Source of the DNA: Nocardia gamkensis NBRC 108242 | GTDB taxonomy: Bacteria > Actinomycetota > Actinomycetes > Mycobacteriales > Mycobacteriaceae | Direction: 5' to 3' | NCBI RefSeq assembly: GCF_001612985.1 | Contig: NZ_BDBM01000006.1 | Coordinates: 62,001 to 126,000, forward strand | DNA: 64,000 bases | Shown: positions 51,066-58,565 of the stretch, one piece after another | Position numbering within the stretch: the first letter of the stretch is position 1 | Layout of the letters: each line of letters begins with the position of its first letter | The notes under the pieces: model-generated | Told to the model about the DNA's origin: nothing | Seen by the model: the letters and a program-made list of their open reading frames with translations, nothing else | Database searches by the model: none | Position numbers and translations under genes: made by a program

Positions 51066-51749
51066 GTGAGTGATAGCAGGTCGGTCCAGCCCGAGGAAGC
51101 GCTCGCGCTGGACCGGGTGATCGGTACGGGAACGCCGCAGAGCGTAGGCGGTTTCCGTTTCTGGTTCGCCGACCAGCGATGGGAGTGGTCGGACGAGGTC
51201 GCGTCGATGCACGGCTACCGACCGGGATCGGTGACGCCGACGACGGAGTTGTTGCTGACGCACAAACACCCCGACGACCGCGAGGCGGTGGCCAGCGCCT
51301 TGGCACGATCCATCGCCGACGCGGAACCGTTCTCCAGCAGGCATCGCATCATCGATACCGCGGGCGCCGTGCACCACGTGATCCTGGTCGCCGATCGGAT
51401 GATCGACGAGGGGAGCCGGGTGGTCGGCACGTCGGGGTATTACATCGACGTCACCGACACCCTCGCCGAACACCGGCAGGAGACGCTGGACGACGCCCTG
51501 CCCGAGCTGTACGCCGCGCGATCGGTGATCGAACAGGCGAAGGGCGCCCTCATGCTGATCTACGGCATAGGTCCCGAGCAGGCGTTCCGGGTGCTGAGCT
51601 GGCGATCGCAGGAAACCAACGTCAAGCTGCGGACGCTGGCCGCCCGGCTGGTCGCCGATCTGCCCGGTCTGACCGGTGTCCCGCCCGGGCTGCGCACCGG
51701 ATTCGACCATCTGCTGCTCACCGCCCACGAGCGCATCGACGCCGACTGA
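51066..51749 (+). CDS. PAS and ANTAR domain protein
   Basis: This 227-residue protein has an N-terminal PAS domain (W-E-W-S-D-E-V-A-S-M-H-G-Y near 40-52, then T-H-K-H-P-D-D-R) and a C-terminal ANTAR domain. The ANTAR part has A-A-R-S-V-I-E-Q-A-K-G-A-L-M-L and T-N-V-K-L-R-T-L-A-A-R-L. ANTAR domains bind paired hairpins in RNA and prevent transcription termination. PAS may sense redox, oxygen or light. The start is GTG. It lies between the STAS and anti-sigma genes, in line with a role in the stress response. Confidence 0.87.
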   Translation: MSDSRSVQPEEALALDRVIGTGTPQSVGGFRFWFADQRWEWSDEVASMHGYRPGSVTPTTELLLTHKHPDDREAVASALARSIADAEPFSSRHRIIDTAGAVHHVILVADRMIDEGSRVVGTSGYYIDVTDTLAEHRQETLDDALPELYAARSVIEQAKGALMLIYGIGPEQAFRVLSWRSQETNVKLRTLAARLVADLPGLTGVPPGLRTGFDHLLLTAHERIDAD

Positions 51750-51754
51750 CCCGC

Positions 51755-51778
51755 GTTTCGATCCGGTCGCGGCGGGTA
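51755..51778 (+). promoter_or_regulatory. SigF-type promoter for the usfX-sigF operon
   Basis: GTTT (51755-51758), 15 bases, GGGTA (51774-51778) is an exact match to the mycobacterial SigF pattern. It precedes the anti-sigma gene (51915) by about 135 bases and implies autoregulation of sigF. Confidence 0.7.
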
Positions 51779-51914
51779 CGTCCTCGACGAGGAACGCGGC
51801 GGTATTTCTGCTCCACAGTCCGCGGTGCCTGCGGTGTTCCGGTGGCCGAGGAGAACCCGCAGCGGTATGCAGGCCACGGTGGAGTGGCTGTGAGGACAAG
51901 GTGGTGATGGGCAA

Positions 51915-52346
51915 ATGGGGGAGTGGACTTCCCGATCCTTTACCGACACAACGACTATCGGTGTACGGGTGCCCGCCCGGCTGGAGCAGCTGACCATGCT
52001 GCGCGCGCTCGCCGAGACCGTTGCCCTCATCGCCGACTTCGCCCTGGACGAGGTGACCGACATCCGCCTCGCGCTCGATGAGGTGGCGACTTCCCTCATT
52101 CTCGACGCCGCGGCGGGCTCGACGATCGACTGCGAATTCACCTACGACACCGACAAGATGTTCGTGCACGTCTCGTCGGTCGCGGTGACCGAGTCGGTGA
52201 TGGGCCATGCCGGGCTGGGCTGGCACATCGTGCGCACGCTGACCGACTCGATCGCCGCCGCGCAGGGGTCCCACGACAACGTGCTCGGGGGATATCCGAC
52301 AGTGATCGATTTCAGCTGGGTGCGGGGTGCCCGCAATGGCGGGTGA
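51915..52346 (+). CDS. usfX: UsfX/RsbW-type anti-sigma factor
   Basis: This 143-residue protein has the HATPase_c anti-sigma layout: V-R-V-P-A-R-L-E-Q-L-T-M-L-R-A-L-A-E-T near 18-36, the N-box region I-R-L-A-L-D-E-V-A-T-S-L-I at about 50-62 and G-L-G-W-H-I-V-R-T-L-T-D near 100-111. In canonical RsbW kinases the N-box has Asn after D-E-x-x-T; here it is Ser, as mycobacterial UsfX also replaces it. Kinase activity may thus be weak. It should bind SigF and release it when the STAS protein binds. The 3' end overlaps the sigF start. Confidence 0.85.
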   Translation: MGEWTSRSFTDTTTIGVRVPARLEQLTMLRALAETVALIADFALDEVTDIRLALDEVATSLILDAAAGSTIDCEFTYDTDKMFVHVSSVAVTESVMGHAGLGWHIVRTLTDSIAAAQGSHDNVLGGYPTVIDFSWVRGARNGG

Positions 52347-53121
52347 ATCGAGGTCGCGTGGGGACACCTACGACAACATCGAGCCGCTGTTCGAGAAGAT
52401 CGCCGCGTTGGATCCCGGCGACGCGCGGCGCGAGGCCATGCGCTTGGAGCTGATCGAACGATGCCTGCCCCTGGCCGAGCACATCGCACGGAAGTTCTCC
52501 GGGCGCGGCGAGAACTTCGATGATCTGCTGCAAGTGGCGCGCCTGGGCCTGGTGCAGGCAGCCGACCGTTTCGATGTGTCGCGCGGATCGTCGTTCCTGT
52601 CCTTCGCGGTCCCCACCATCATGGGCGAGGTCCGCCGGCATTTCCGGGACAACACCTGGGCCGTTAGGGTGCCGCGCCGGACCAAGGAGATCCAGCTGAG
52701 CATCGGGCCCACGGTCGAGGCGCTGTCGCAGCGCCTGGGCCGGATGCCGCGGGCCAGGGAGATCGCGGCGGAGCTGGAGGTCGATCTGGTCGAGGTGACC
52801 CAGGCGCTGATCGCGGGCAACGCCTACCAGTCGGCGTCCATCGACGCGGTCGCCGGAGAGGACGCCGAGAGCGCCCCGCAGCCGCTGCTGGACAGCCTCG
52901 GCATCGAAGAGCCCTCCTATCACCTCGTCGAGGACGTCATGGCCGTCGAGCCGCTGCTCGGCGAACTCCCCGAACGCGAGCGTCAGGTGCTGATCATGCG
53001 ATTCTTCGAATCGTTGACGCAGAACCAGATCGCCGAGCGGCTCGGGGTCTCCCAGATGCACGTCTCGCGCATCCTGTCCAGGACCTTGAATTCGCTGCGC
53101 GAACAGGCGATGCGGGACTGA
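52336..53121 (+). CDS. sigF: RNA polymerase sigma factor SigF/SigB
   Basis: This 261-residue protein from ATG 52336 (a GTG at 52327 would add three) is a group 3 sigma factor. Region 2 has L-P-L-A-E-H-I-A-R-K-F-S-G-R-G, then D-D-L-L-Q-V-A-R-L-G-L-V-Q-A-A-D-R-F and R-R-H-F-R-D-N-T-W-A-V-R-V-P-R-R. Region 4 has E-R-E-R-Q-V-L-I-M-R-F-F, then Q-I-A-E-R-L-G-V-S-Q-M-H-V-S-R-I-L near the end. It directs polymerase to general-stress promoters and is held by UsfX. The overlap with the anti-sigma gene is typical. Confidence 0.92.
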   Translation: MAGESRSRGDTYDNIEPLFEKIAALDPGDARREAMRLELIERCLPLAEHIARKFSGRGENFDDLLQVARLGLVQAADRFDVSRGSSFLSFAVPTIMGEVRRHFRDNTWAVRVPRRTKEIQLSIGPTVEALSQRLGRMPRAREIAAELEVDLVEVTQALIAGNAYQSASIDAVAGEDAESAPQPLLDSLGIEEPSYHLVEDVMAVEPLLGELPERERQVLIMRFFESLTQNQIAERLGVSQMHVSRILSRTLNSLREQAMRD

Positions 53122-53133
53122 GCACAGGCCGGG

Positions 53134-53430
53134 CTACACCGGATTCGGTGGAGCCGGATCCGGCGACGGTCCGGGCAGGCCGGGGTCCGGCGAGGGGCGC
53201 CCGGGGTCCGGTATCGGAGGCGCCGGCGCGGGGCCGGGTGCGGGTGGCCGTGGCGCGGGGCCGGGCACCGGCGGCAGCGGATCCGGATCAGGGTGCGGCG
53301 GAACGGGGTTCGGATCAGGAATGGGGTCCGGCTCGGGAATGGGCGGTACCGGGTCAGGCTCCGGGATGGGCGGCACCGGGTCCGGCTCGGGCGTGGGCGG
53401 GACCGGCTGTGTCGCGCTGTGACTGGACAT
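53134..53430 (-). CDS. Proline-rich repeat protein
   Basis: This 98-residue protein is almost entirely a proline/aspartate/glutamate repeat, with units like P-P-I-P-E-P-D-P-V repeated from residue 10, then P-G-P-A-P-R-P-P-A-P-G. An AAGGAG site lies just ahead of the ATG, which supports translation. No signal peptide or membrane segment is seen. Its unusual composition could suit an extended spacer or cell-wall anchor. It is the first minus-strand gene downstream of sigF, with a SigF-type site upstream (GTTC-14-GGGTAA). Confidence 0.65.
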   Translation of the reverse strand: MSSHSATQPVPPTPEPDPVPPIPEPDPVPPIPEPDPIPDPNPVPPHPDPDPLPPVPGPAPRPPAPGPAPAPPIPDPGRPSPDPGLPGPSPDPAPPNPV

Positions 53431-53465
53431 GCCAACTCCTTCTCGTACGGGCGAACATCGGCCGG

Positions 53466-53489
53466 TTACCCATCGCCCGCCGGACGAAC
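53466..53489 (-). promoter_or_regulatory. Probable SigF-type promoter for the proline-rich gene
   Basis: On the minus strand GTTC (53489-53486), 14 bases, GGGTAA (53471-53466) is close to the SigF pattern. It pairs divergently with the site at 53527-53552. Confidence 0.45.
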
Positions 53490-53526
53490 CGGTCCGTGCA
53501 CGCGCCGCCCGCGGTTCGGCCGACCA

Positions 53527-53552
53527 GTTTGCGGAAGATCGCGGACGGGTAC
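53527..53552 (+). promoter_or_regulatory. SigF-type promoter for the small protein gene
   Basis: GTTT (53527-53530), 16 bases, GGGTAC (53547-53552) is a good SigF match. The gene start is at 53600. Confidence 0.6.
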
Positions 53553-53599
53553 CAAGACAGGAACCGGACAACAGATGCCGATGGCTCGAGGAGCTCGTC

Positions 53600-53947
53600 A
53601 TGACCGACCAGCGCCGCCCAGGCACCCGGAATCCGCGGTTCGGACCGGGTGGGCCAGGGCCGTCGCCCCATGCTCGCGGCATTTTCGTCACGAGGAACCA
53701 CGACGTCATCCGCCGCTGGGCCGAGCAGCGCGGCGCACGGCCCGCGACTGTGCCGGGCAGCGAGTACGACGGACGGCTCGGGGTGCTGCGTTTCGACTTC
53801 CCCGGGTATGGCGGAGCGGTGCTGCGCCGGGTGGACTGGGACGAGTGGTTCGCCACGTTCGATGCCCGCAAATTGCGCTTCTGGTATCAAGAGCCCGGTG
53901 CCGACCGTCCGCCGAGCAACTTCAACCGGTTGGAGCCGCCGCGATAG
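53600..53947 (+). CDS. Conserved small protein of unknown function
   Basis: From ATG 53600, behind GAGGAG, this 115-residue protein has the pattern N-H-D-V-I-R-R-W-A-E-Q-R-G-A-R-P-A, then G-V-L-R-F-D-F-P-G-Y, V-D-W-D-E-W-F-A-T-F-D and L-R-F-W-Y-Q-E, ending S-N-F-N-R-L. Similar short proteins, some mislabelled as glucan-branching enzymes, occur widely in bacteria near stress genes; no function is known. A SigF-type promoter lies about 48 bases upstream, divergent from that of the proline-rich gene. Confidence 0.75.
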   Translation: MTDQRRPGTRNPRFGPGGPGPSPHARGIFVTRNHDVIRRWAEQRGARPATVPGSEYDGRLGVLRFDFPGYGGAVLRRVDWDEWFATFDARKLRFWYQEPGADRPPSNFNRLEPPR

Positions 53948-54359
53948 CCGGTGGGCCGCTGGCCTCTGCCGTGAGACCGATCACCGACGACCCTCCCCCA
54001 TAGAGGCATCCGAAATATGTGACACACGGCATGCTGCCCTGGTGAGCTTCACGTTCGGTCCTGCCCGCCGCGCAGGTTACGGCTTGTTCGATAGTTCGAT
54101 CGAAACTACTTGATATCAAGGACTTTTCGGAGGCGGAGTCGTCCTTCGCGCCCTGGGCGCGGCGCGCGAGAGCCGAGCTGCGTCAGTGCCCCGCTGCCCG
54201 GCGACCCGGGCGGGCGTATAGCGTCGACGGAAGGACGAGGAGGCCCCGCGTCGGTCTGCCGGAGGTTTACCGGCTGGGCACCCGGGGTACTCGGAGCCGA
54301 GCAAAGGTTGCTCGAAAAGCGGAAGGTCGCGTCGGTATGGGGATGCGGTTGTCCGCATC
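53948..54359. promoter_or_regulatory. Intergenic region with SigF-type promoter and palindromes
   Basis: GTTT (54265-54268), 16 bases, GGGTA (54285-54289) is a SigF-type promoter about 70 bases before the response regulator. Two short palindromes lie upstream: TTCGATCGAA (54095-54104) and CTTGATATCAAG (54109-54120), in an AT-rich patch that could hold a second promoter or operator. No gene is supported. Confidence 0.55.
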
Positions 54360-55106
54360 GTGACGCGCTTCCGCATGTCTGCAAGGGATAGGGTCTTGAG
54401 CGCAAACCTGATGATCGTGGAAGACGACGACCGGGTCCGTGGTGCGTTGCGGCTCGCTATGGAAGATGAAGGGTACGACGTCGACGAGGCGGAGGAAGCC
54501 GAGGACGCGCTCACTCATCTGCGCAGCAATGGTGTTCCCGATGTGATGATCGTCGATCTGATGCTCGGCGGCATGGACGGCTTCGAATGTATCCGCGAGA
54601 TCCGCCGCGACCATGACGTCCCGATCATCGTGGTCAGCGCTCGCGACGACACCCACGACGTGGTGGCCGCGCTGGAGGCGGGCGCCGACGATTTCGTCAC
54701 CAAGCCGTTCGAGATCAAGGAGATCACCGCCCGCATGCGCGCGGTGCGCCGCCGTTCCCGGCTTTCCGCCGAACGGGAGACCCCCCAGGAGATGGTGCTC
54801 GAGGCCGACGACACGGCTCCGCTCGTCCTCGCTCAGGACAGCGGTGTGGTGCGCCGCGGCGACGAGGAGATCCGGCTCACGCTCACCGAGTTCCGTCTGC
54901 TGTGTGAGCTGGCCGAATCACCGGGCCGGGTGCTCAGCCGCACGGTGCTGCTCGAGCGTGTGTGGGACCGCGGATTCTTCGGTGACGAGCGCATCGTCGA
55001 CGTGCACATGCGCCGGTTGCGCACAAAGATCGAACGGGATCCGTCCGATCCACGCATCGTGGTGACGGTGCGCGGGCTCGGCTACCGCCTCGATGTGCGG
55101 CGCTGA
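54360..55106 (+). CDS. OmpR/PhoB-family response regulator
   Basis: This 248-residue protein has a receiver domain (L-M-I-V-E-D-D-D-R-V near 17-26, phospho-acceptor Asp in M-I-V-D-L-M-L-G-G-M-D-G near 61-72 and T-K-P-F). A winged-helix DNA-binding domain follows, with T-L-T-E-F-R-L-L-C-E-L-A and the end V-R-G-L-G-Y-R-L-D. The start is GTG 54360 or ATG 54375. It overlaps the histidine kinase gene by 14 bases. A SigF-type promoter upstream suggests it is part of the stress regulon. Confidence 0.9.
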   Translation: MTRFRMSARDRVLSANLMIVEDDDRVRGALRLAMEDEGYDVDEAEEAEDALTHLRSNGVPDVMIVDLMLGGMDGFECIREIRRDHDVPIIVVSARDDTHDVVAALEAGADDFVTKPFEIKEITARMRAVRRRSRLSAERETPQEMVLEADDTAPLVLAQDSGVVRRGDEEIRLTLTEFRLLCELAESPGRVLSRTVLLERVWDRGFFGDERIVDVHMRRLRTKIERDPSDPRIVVTVRGLGYRLDVRR

Positions 55107-56202
55107 GCGCTGTCTCGACGCCGAACGCTGGAATCCGAACGCTTGGAGCCTGCGCGCCCGGGTGACCGCCGTCTTCGCGACGATCGCCGCGCTGATGTCG
55201 CTGGTACTGGTCGTCTCGGTGTTCGTGATCAGTCGCGGCTATCTGGAAGCGCAGCGACCGCACGCGGGCAGCGAATCGCCGGGAGACCTCAACGCCGATC
55301 TCGATCTGCTGCGCAATGTGCTGATCGGCTGCGCCGTGGTGGTGACCCTGATCGGCGCGGCGGTCGGCTGGTGCGCGAGCAGGCGAGTGCTGACCCCGCT
55401 GCACCAGCTCGCGGGCACCGCCGCGCGGATCGCCTCCGGCGACCTCGACCAGCGGCTGCCCGCCACCGATGACCAGGACCTGGCGATCACCGTCGAGGCG
55501 TTCAACACCATGGTGGACTCGCTGCAACGGCGCATCGAGCGGGAGCACCGGCTCTTCGGTGATGTCAGCCACGAGCTGCGTACGCCGCTGACCACCTTGA
55601 TGGCCGGCGTCGACGTGCTCAACCGGCATCGCGGCGATCTGCCGGAGCGCTCGCAGCGGGCGCTCGGCCTGGTCACCGCCGAAGTCGAGCATCTGCGCAA
55701 GCTGCTGGACGATCTGCTCGCCCTGGCGCGGGTGGAAGCGCGGATGCACCACGGCGACGCCGAGCCTCTGTCGGTGCGCGACCTGCTGGTCCACACGCTG
55801 GCCGATCGCCGCTACCCGGGCGAGCTGCTCACGGTGCGCCAAGACGTCACCGTGCGCGGCCGCAAAGTGGAGCTGGAGCGGGCGGTGGCCAACCTGCTGC
55901 ACAACGCCGACCGGCACGGCGGCGGTGTGGTCGCGGTCACCGTCGACCGCGACGGCACCGAAGCCGTGCTCACCGTCGACGACGCGGGCCCCGGAGTACC
56001 GCCCGTGGATCGCGATCGGATATTCGAACGCTTCGCGACCGCCCGCAGTGGCCGCCGCTCGCCCGACGGGACGGGCATCGGCCTGGCGCTGGTCGCCGAG
56101 ACGGTCGCCACGCACGGCGGCCGGGTGCATTGCACCGATCGCCCTGGCGGGGGCGCGCGATTCGTCGTGCGGTTGCCCCGGCTCGGCGACATCCAACCGT
56201 AA
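55093..56202 (+). CDS. Two-component sensor histidine kinase
   Basis: This 369-residue kinase has TM1 (about 22-48), a short outer loop, TM2 (about 72-95) and a HAMP segment. The H-box has S-H-E-L-R-T-P-L-T-T-L near 158-168, then N-box N-L-L-H-N-A-D-R-H-G-G and G-box D-D-A-G-P-G-V-P. The extracellular loop is only about 25 residues, so it may sense a membrane or intracellular signal. It overlaps its response-regulator gene by 14 bases and ends 80 bases before ectA. A link to osmotic control of ectABCD is possible but unproven. Confidence 0.9.
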   Translation: MCGAERCLDAERWNPNAWSLRARVTAVFATIAALMSLVLVVSVFVISRGYLEAQRPHAGSESPGDLNADLDLLRNVLIGCAVVVTLIGAAVGWCASRRVLTPLHQLAGTAARIASGDLDQRLPATDDQDLAITVEAFNTMVDSLQRRIEREHRLFGDVSHELRTPLTTLMAGVDVLNRHRGDLPERSQRALGLVTAEVEHLRKLLDDLLALARVEARMHHGDAEPLSVRDLLVHTLADRRYPGELLTVRQDVTVRGRKVELERAVANLLHNADRHGGGVVAVTVDRDGTEAVLTVDDAGPGVPPVDRDRIFERFATARSGRRSPDGTGIGLALVAETVATHGGRVHCTDRPGGGARFVVRLPRLGDIQP

Positions 56203-56214
56203 TACGACCGTAAA

Positions 56215-56245
56215 GAAGTCGACTGGTTCACCTCAAAGTCACTTC
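56215..56245. promoter_or_regulatory. Imperfect inverted repeat upstream of ectA
   Basis: GAAGTCGACT (56215-56224) and AGTCACTTC (56237-56245) are inverted copies differing by one deleted base. The region between the kinase stop and the ectA ATG (56286) is AT-richer than its surroundings and ends with GGGAG before the ATG. It likely holds the osmotic promoter of the ect operon. Confidence 0.45.
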
Positions 56246-56285
56246 GTAAGCCTGGATAAGTACGGCTGATCGACGAGGGAGTTGT

Positions 56286-56888
56286 ATGTCAGTGCCAACC
56301 CTGTCCCCAGCGCAGATCGAACGATCGCGCGTCGGCAACGCCGCTGTCGCTCTCGGGGCCACCCCGTCTCGGAAGGACACCGGACCCGCCGTGGTCCTGC
56401 GCACGCCCCGCCTGAGCGACGGCGCTCCGATGTGGCGCATCGCGAAGGATTCCGCGGTGCTGGACCTCAATTCGAGCTACGCGTACCTGATGTGGTGCCG
56501 CGATTTCGCCGGAACCTCGGTGGTCGCCGAACTGGACGGCCGTGTCGTCGGCTACGTGATCGGATTCGTCCGCCCGCAGGCACCCGACACCGTCTTCGTC
56601 TGGCAGATCGCGGTGGACCGCTCGCAGCGCGGACGCGGGATCGGCGCCGAGCTGCTCCACACGTTGCTCAACAGTGTTGCTGCGCAAGGCGTCTCGGTGC
56701 TCGAGACGACCATCTCACCGGACAACGCGGGTTCCATCGCCCTGTTCACGTCGGTGGCGGCGGCCCGGGGCGCGGATCTGACCAAGCGCCCCCTGTTCGA
56801 CGCGGGCGTCTTCCCCGACAGCCACGCACCCGAAGACCTCTATCACATCGCCCCGACCGCCCGCACCACCGAGGAGGATCACCGATGA
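56286..56888 (+). CDS. ectA: L-2,4-diaminobutyrate acetyltransferase
   Basis: This 200-residue GNAT protein has R-T-P-R-L-S-D-G-A-P-M-W-R-I-A, L-D-L-N-S-S-Y-A-Y-L-M-W-C-R-D-F-A and the acetyl-CoA loop V-D-R-S-Q-R-G-R-G-I-G. Later come E-T-T-I-S-P-D-N-A-G-S and R-G-A-D-L, as in EctA. It acetylates L-2,4-diaminobutyrate to N-gamma-acetyl-diaminobutyrate, the second step of ectoine synthesis. Its stop overlaps the ectB ATG as ATGA. It opens the complete ectABCD operon. Confidence 0.95.
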   Translation: MSVPTLSPAQIERSRVGNAAVALGATPSRKDTGPAVVLRTPRLSDGAPMWRIAKDSAVLDLNSSYAYLMWCRDFAGTSVVAELDGRVVGYVIGFVRPQAPDTVFVWQIAVDRSQRGRGIGAELLHTLLNSVAAQGVSVLETTISPDNAGSIALFTSVAAARGADLTKRPLFDAGVFPDSHAPEDLYHIAPTARTTEEDHR

Positions 56889-58162
56889 TCAACGCCGACA
56901 CCACCGTTTTCGAAAGCCTGGAGTCGAACGTGCGCGGTTATTGCCGTGCCTGGCCCACCGTGTTCACCACGGCGAAGGGCAGCTGGCTGCGCGACGAGGA
57001 AGGCAAGGAGTACCTGGACTTCTTCGCGGGCGCGGGCGCACTGAACTACGGCCACAACAACGACGTGCTCAAGCGCTCGCTGCTGGACTACATCGCGAGC
57101 GACGGCATCACCCACGGCCTGGACATGTCGACCGCGGCCAAGCGTGAGCTTCTGGAGACGTTGCGCGACACTCTGTTCACCCCGCGCGGCCTCGACTACA
57201 AGGTCCAGTTCCCCGGCCCCACCGGCGCCAACGCGGTCGAGGCCGCGCTCAAGCTGGCGCGCAAGGTGACCGGTCGCGAGACCATCGTCAGCTTCACCAA
57301 CGCATTCCACGGCATGACCCTCGGCGCGCTGTCGGTGACCGGCAACGCCGCCAAGCGCGCCGGCGCCGGTGTGCCGTTGGTGCACGCCGCGCACATGCCC
57401 TACGACGGCTACTTCGACGGCACGACTGCCGACTTCCAGTGGATGGAGAAGGTGCTCGACGACACGTCGTCCGGCTTCGACCGCCCGGCCGCGGTGATCG
57501 TGGAGACGGTGCAGGGCGAGGGTGGCGTCAACGTCGCCCGCGCGGAGTGGCTGCGGCACCTCGCCGGCCTGTGCGGGGAGCGGGAGATCCTGCTGATCGT
57601 CGACGACGTGCAGATGGGCTGCGGCCGCACCGGGCCGTTCTTCTCCTTCGAGATCGCGGGCATCACGCCCGACATCGTCACGCTGTCGAAGTCGATCGGC
57701 GGCTACGGCCTGCCGATGGCGCTGGTGCTGTTCAAGCCGGAACTCGACGAGTGGTCGCCGGGTGAGCACAACGGAACGTTCCGCGGCAACAACCCCGCGT
57801 TCGTCACCGCGACGACCGCCCTGCGCCACTACTGGTCCGACGACGCCCTCGAGAAGGCGACCGAGGTCAAGGGCGAGAAGATCGCGCGCACCCTCGGTGA
57901 ACTCGCCGGATACTTCCCCGGTGTCTCGACCCGTGGCCGCGGATTGGTGCAAGGCGTGGTGTTCGACGATCCCTCGCAGGCGGGCAAGGTGTGCCAGATC
58001 GCCTTCGAGCGCGGGCTGCTGGTGGAGACCTCCGGTTCCACCGACGAGGTGGTGAAGCTGCTGCCGCCGCTGACGGTCACCGACCAGGAACTCGACCAGG
58101 GTTTGCAGATCCTCACCGGCGCCGTCGAGTCGGTGTGCGGCGGAATGGGGGCGATGGCATGA
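56885..58162 (+). CDS. ectB: Diaminobutyrate-2-oxoglutarate transaminase
   Basis: This 425-residue class III PLP aminotransferase has Y-C-R-A-W-P-T-V-F near the start, F-P-G-P-T-G-A-N-A-V-E-A-A and the Walker-like V-D-D-V-Q-M-G-C-G-R-T-G. Lys269 in T-L-S-K-S-I-G-G-Y-G is the PLP lysine. It converts aspartate semialdehyde and glutamate to L-2,4-diaminobutyrate. Its start overlaps ectA by 4 bases and its stop overlaps ectC by 4, so the three are cotranslated. Confidence 0.95.
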   Translation: MINADTTVFESLESNVRGYCRAWPTVFTTAKGSWLRDEEGKEYLDFFAGAGALNYGHNNDVLKRSLLDYIASDGITHGLDMSTAAKRELLETLRDTLFTPRGLDYKVQFPGPTGANAVEAALKLARKVTGRETIVSFTNAFHGMTLGALSVTGNAAKRAGAGVPLVHAAHMPYDGYFDGTTADFQWMEKVLDDTSSGFDRPAAVIVETVQGEGGVNVARAEWLRHLAGLCGEREILLIVDDVQMGCGRTGPFFSFEIAGITPDIVTLSKSIGGYGLPMALVLFKPELDEWSPGEHNGTFRGNNPAFVTATTALRHYWSDDALEKATEVKGEKIARTLGELAGYFPGVSTRGRGLVQGVVFDDPSQAGKVCQIAFERGLLVETSGSTDEVVKLLPPLTVTDQELDQGLQILTGAVESVCGGMGAMA

Positions 58163-58557
58163 TCGTGCGCAGCACCGCGGAGATCACCGGCACAGAGCGT
58201 GACGTGGCGGGCGAGGGCTGGCGCAGCAAACGCATCGTCCTCGGCGGCGACGGCGTCGGCTTCTCCTTCCACGAGACCACCATTGACGCGGGGACGGTGC
58301 ACGAGTTCCACTATGTGCATCACGTGGAAGCCGTGTGGCTCGTCGAGGGCGAGGGCACGCTGACCGATCTGGACAACGGCGTCACCTACGAGCTCGCACC
58401 CGGCTCGATGTACCTGCTCGACGGACACGAGCGGCACCGCTTGGAAGTGCGCACCACGATGCGGATGATGTGCGTGTTCAATCCGCCGGTCACCGGGCAG
58501 GAGGTTCACGACAGCAACGGCGTCTACCCGCTGGTCGCCGCGAACATCGGAGGTTGA
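58159..58557 (+). CDS. ectC: Ectoine synthase
   Basis: This 132-residue cupin-fold protein has the full EctC pattern: W-R-S-K-R near 21-25, F-S-F-H-E-T-T, H-Y-V-H-H-V-E-A-V-W-L-V-E-G-E-G and Y-L-L-D-G-H-E-R-H. It cyclises N-gamma-acetyl-diaminobutyrate to ectoine. The length is normal. Its ATG overlaps the ectB stop. Confidence 0.95.
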   Translation: MIVRSTAEITGTERDVAGEGWRSKRIVLGGDGVGFSFHETTIDAGTVHEFHYVHHVEAVWLVEGEGTLTDLDNGVTYELAPGSMYLLDGHERHRLEVRTTMRMMCVFNPPVTGQEVHDSNGVYPLVAANIGG

Positions 58558-58565
58558 GAACACCA

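Noticed and set aside
54110..54391. 93-codon plus-strand frame in the gap before the response regulator
   Set aside because: Arg/Pro-rich with no ribosome-binding site and overlapping the regulator start; the gap holds promoter elements instead.
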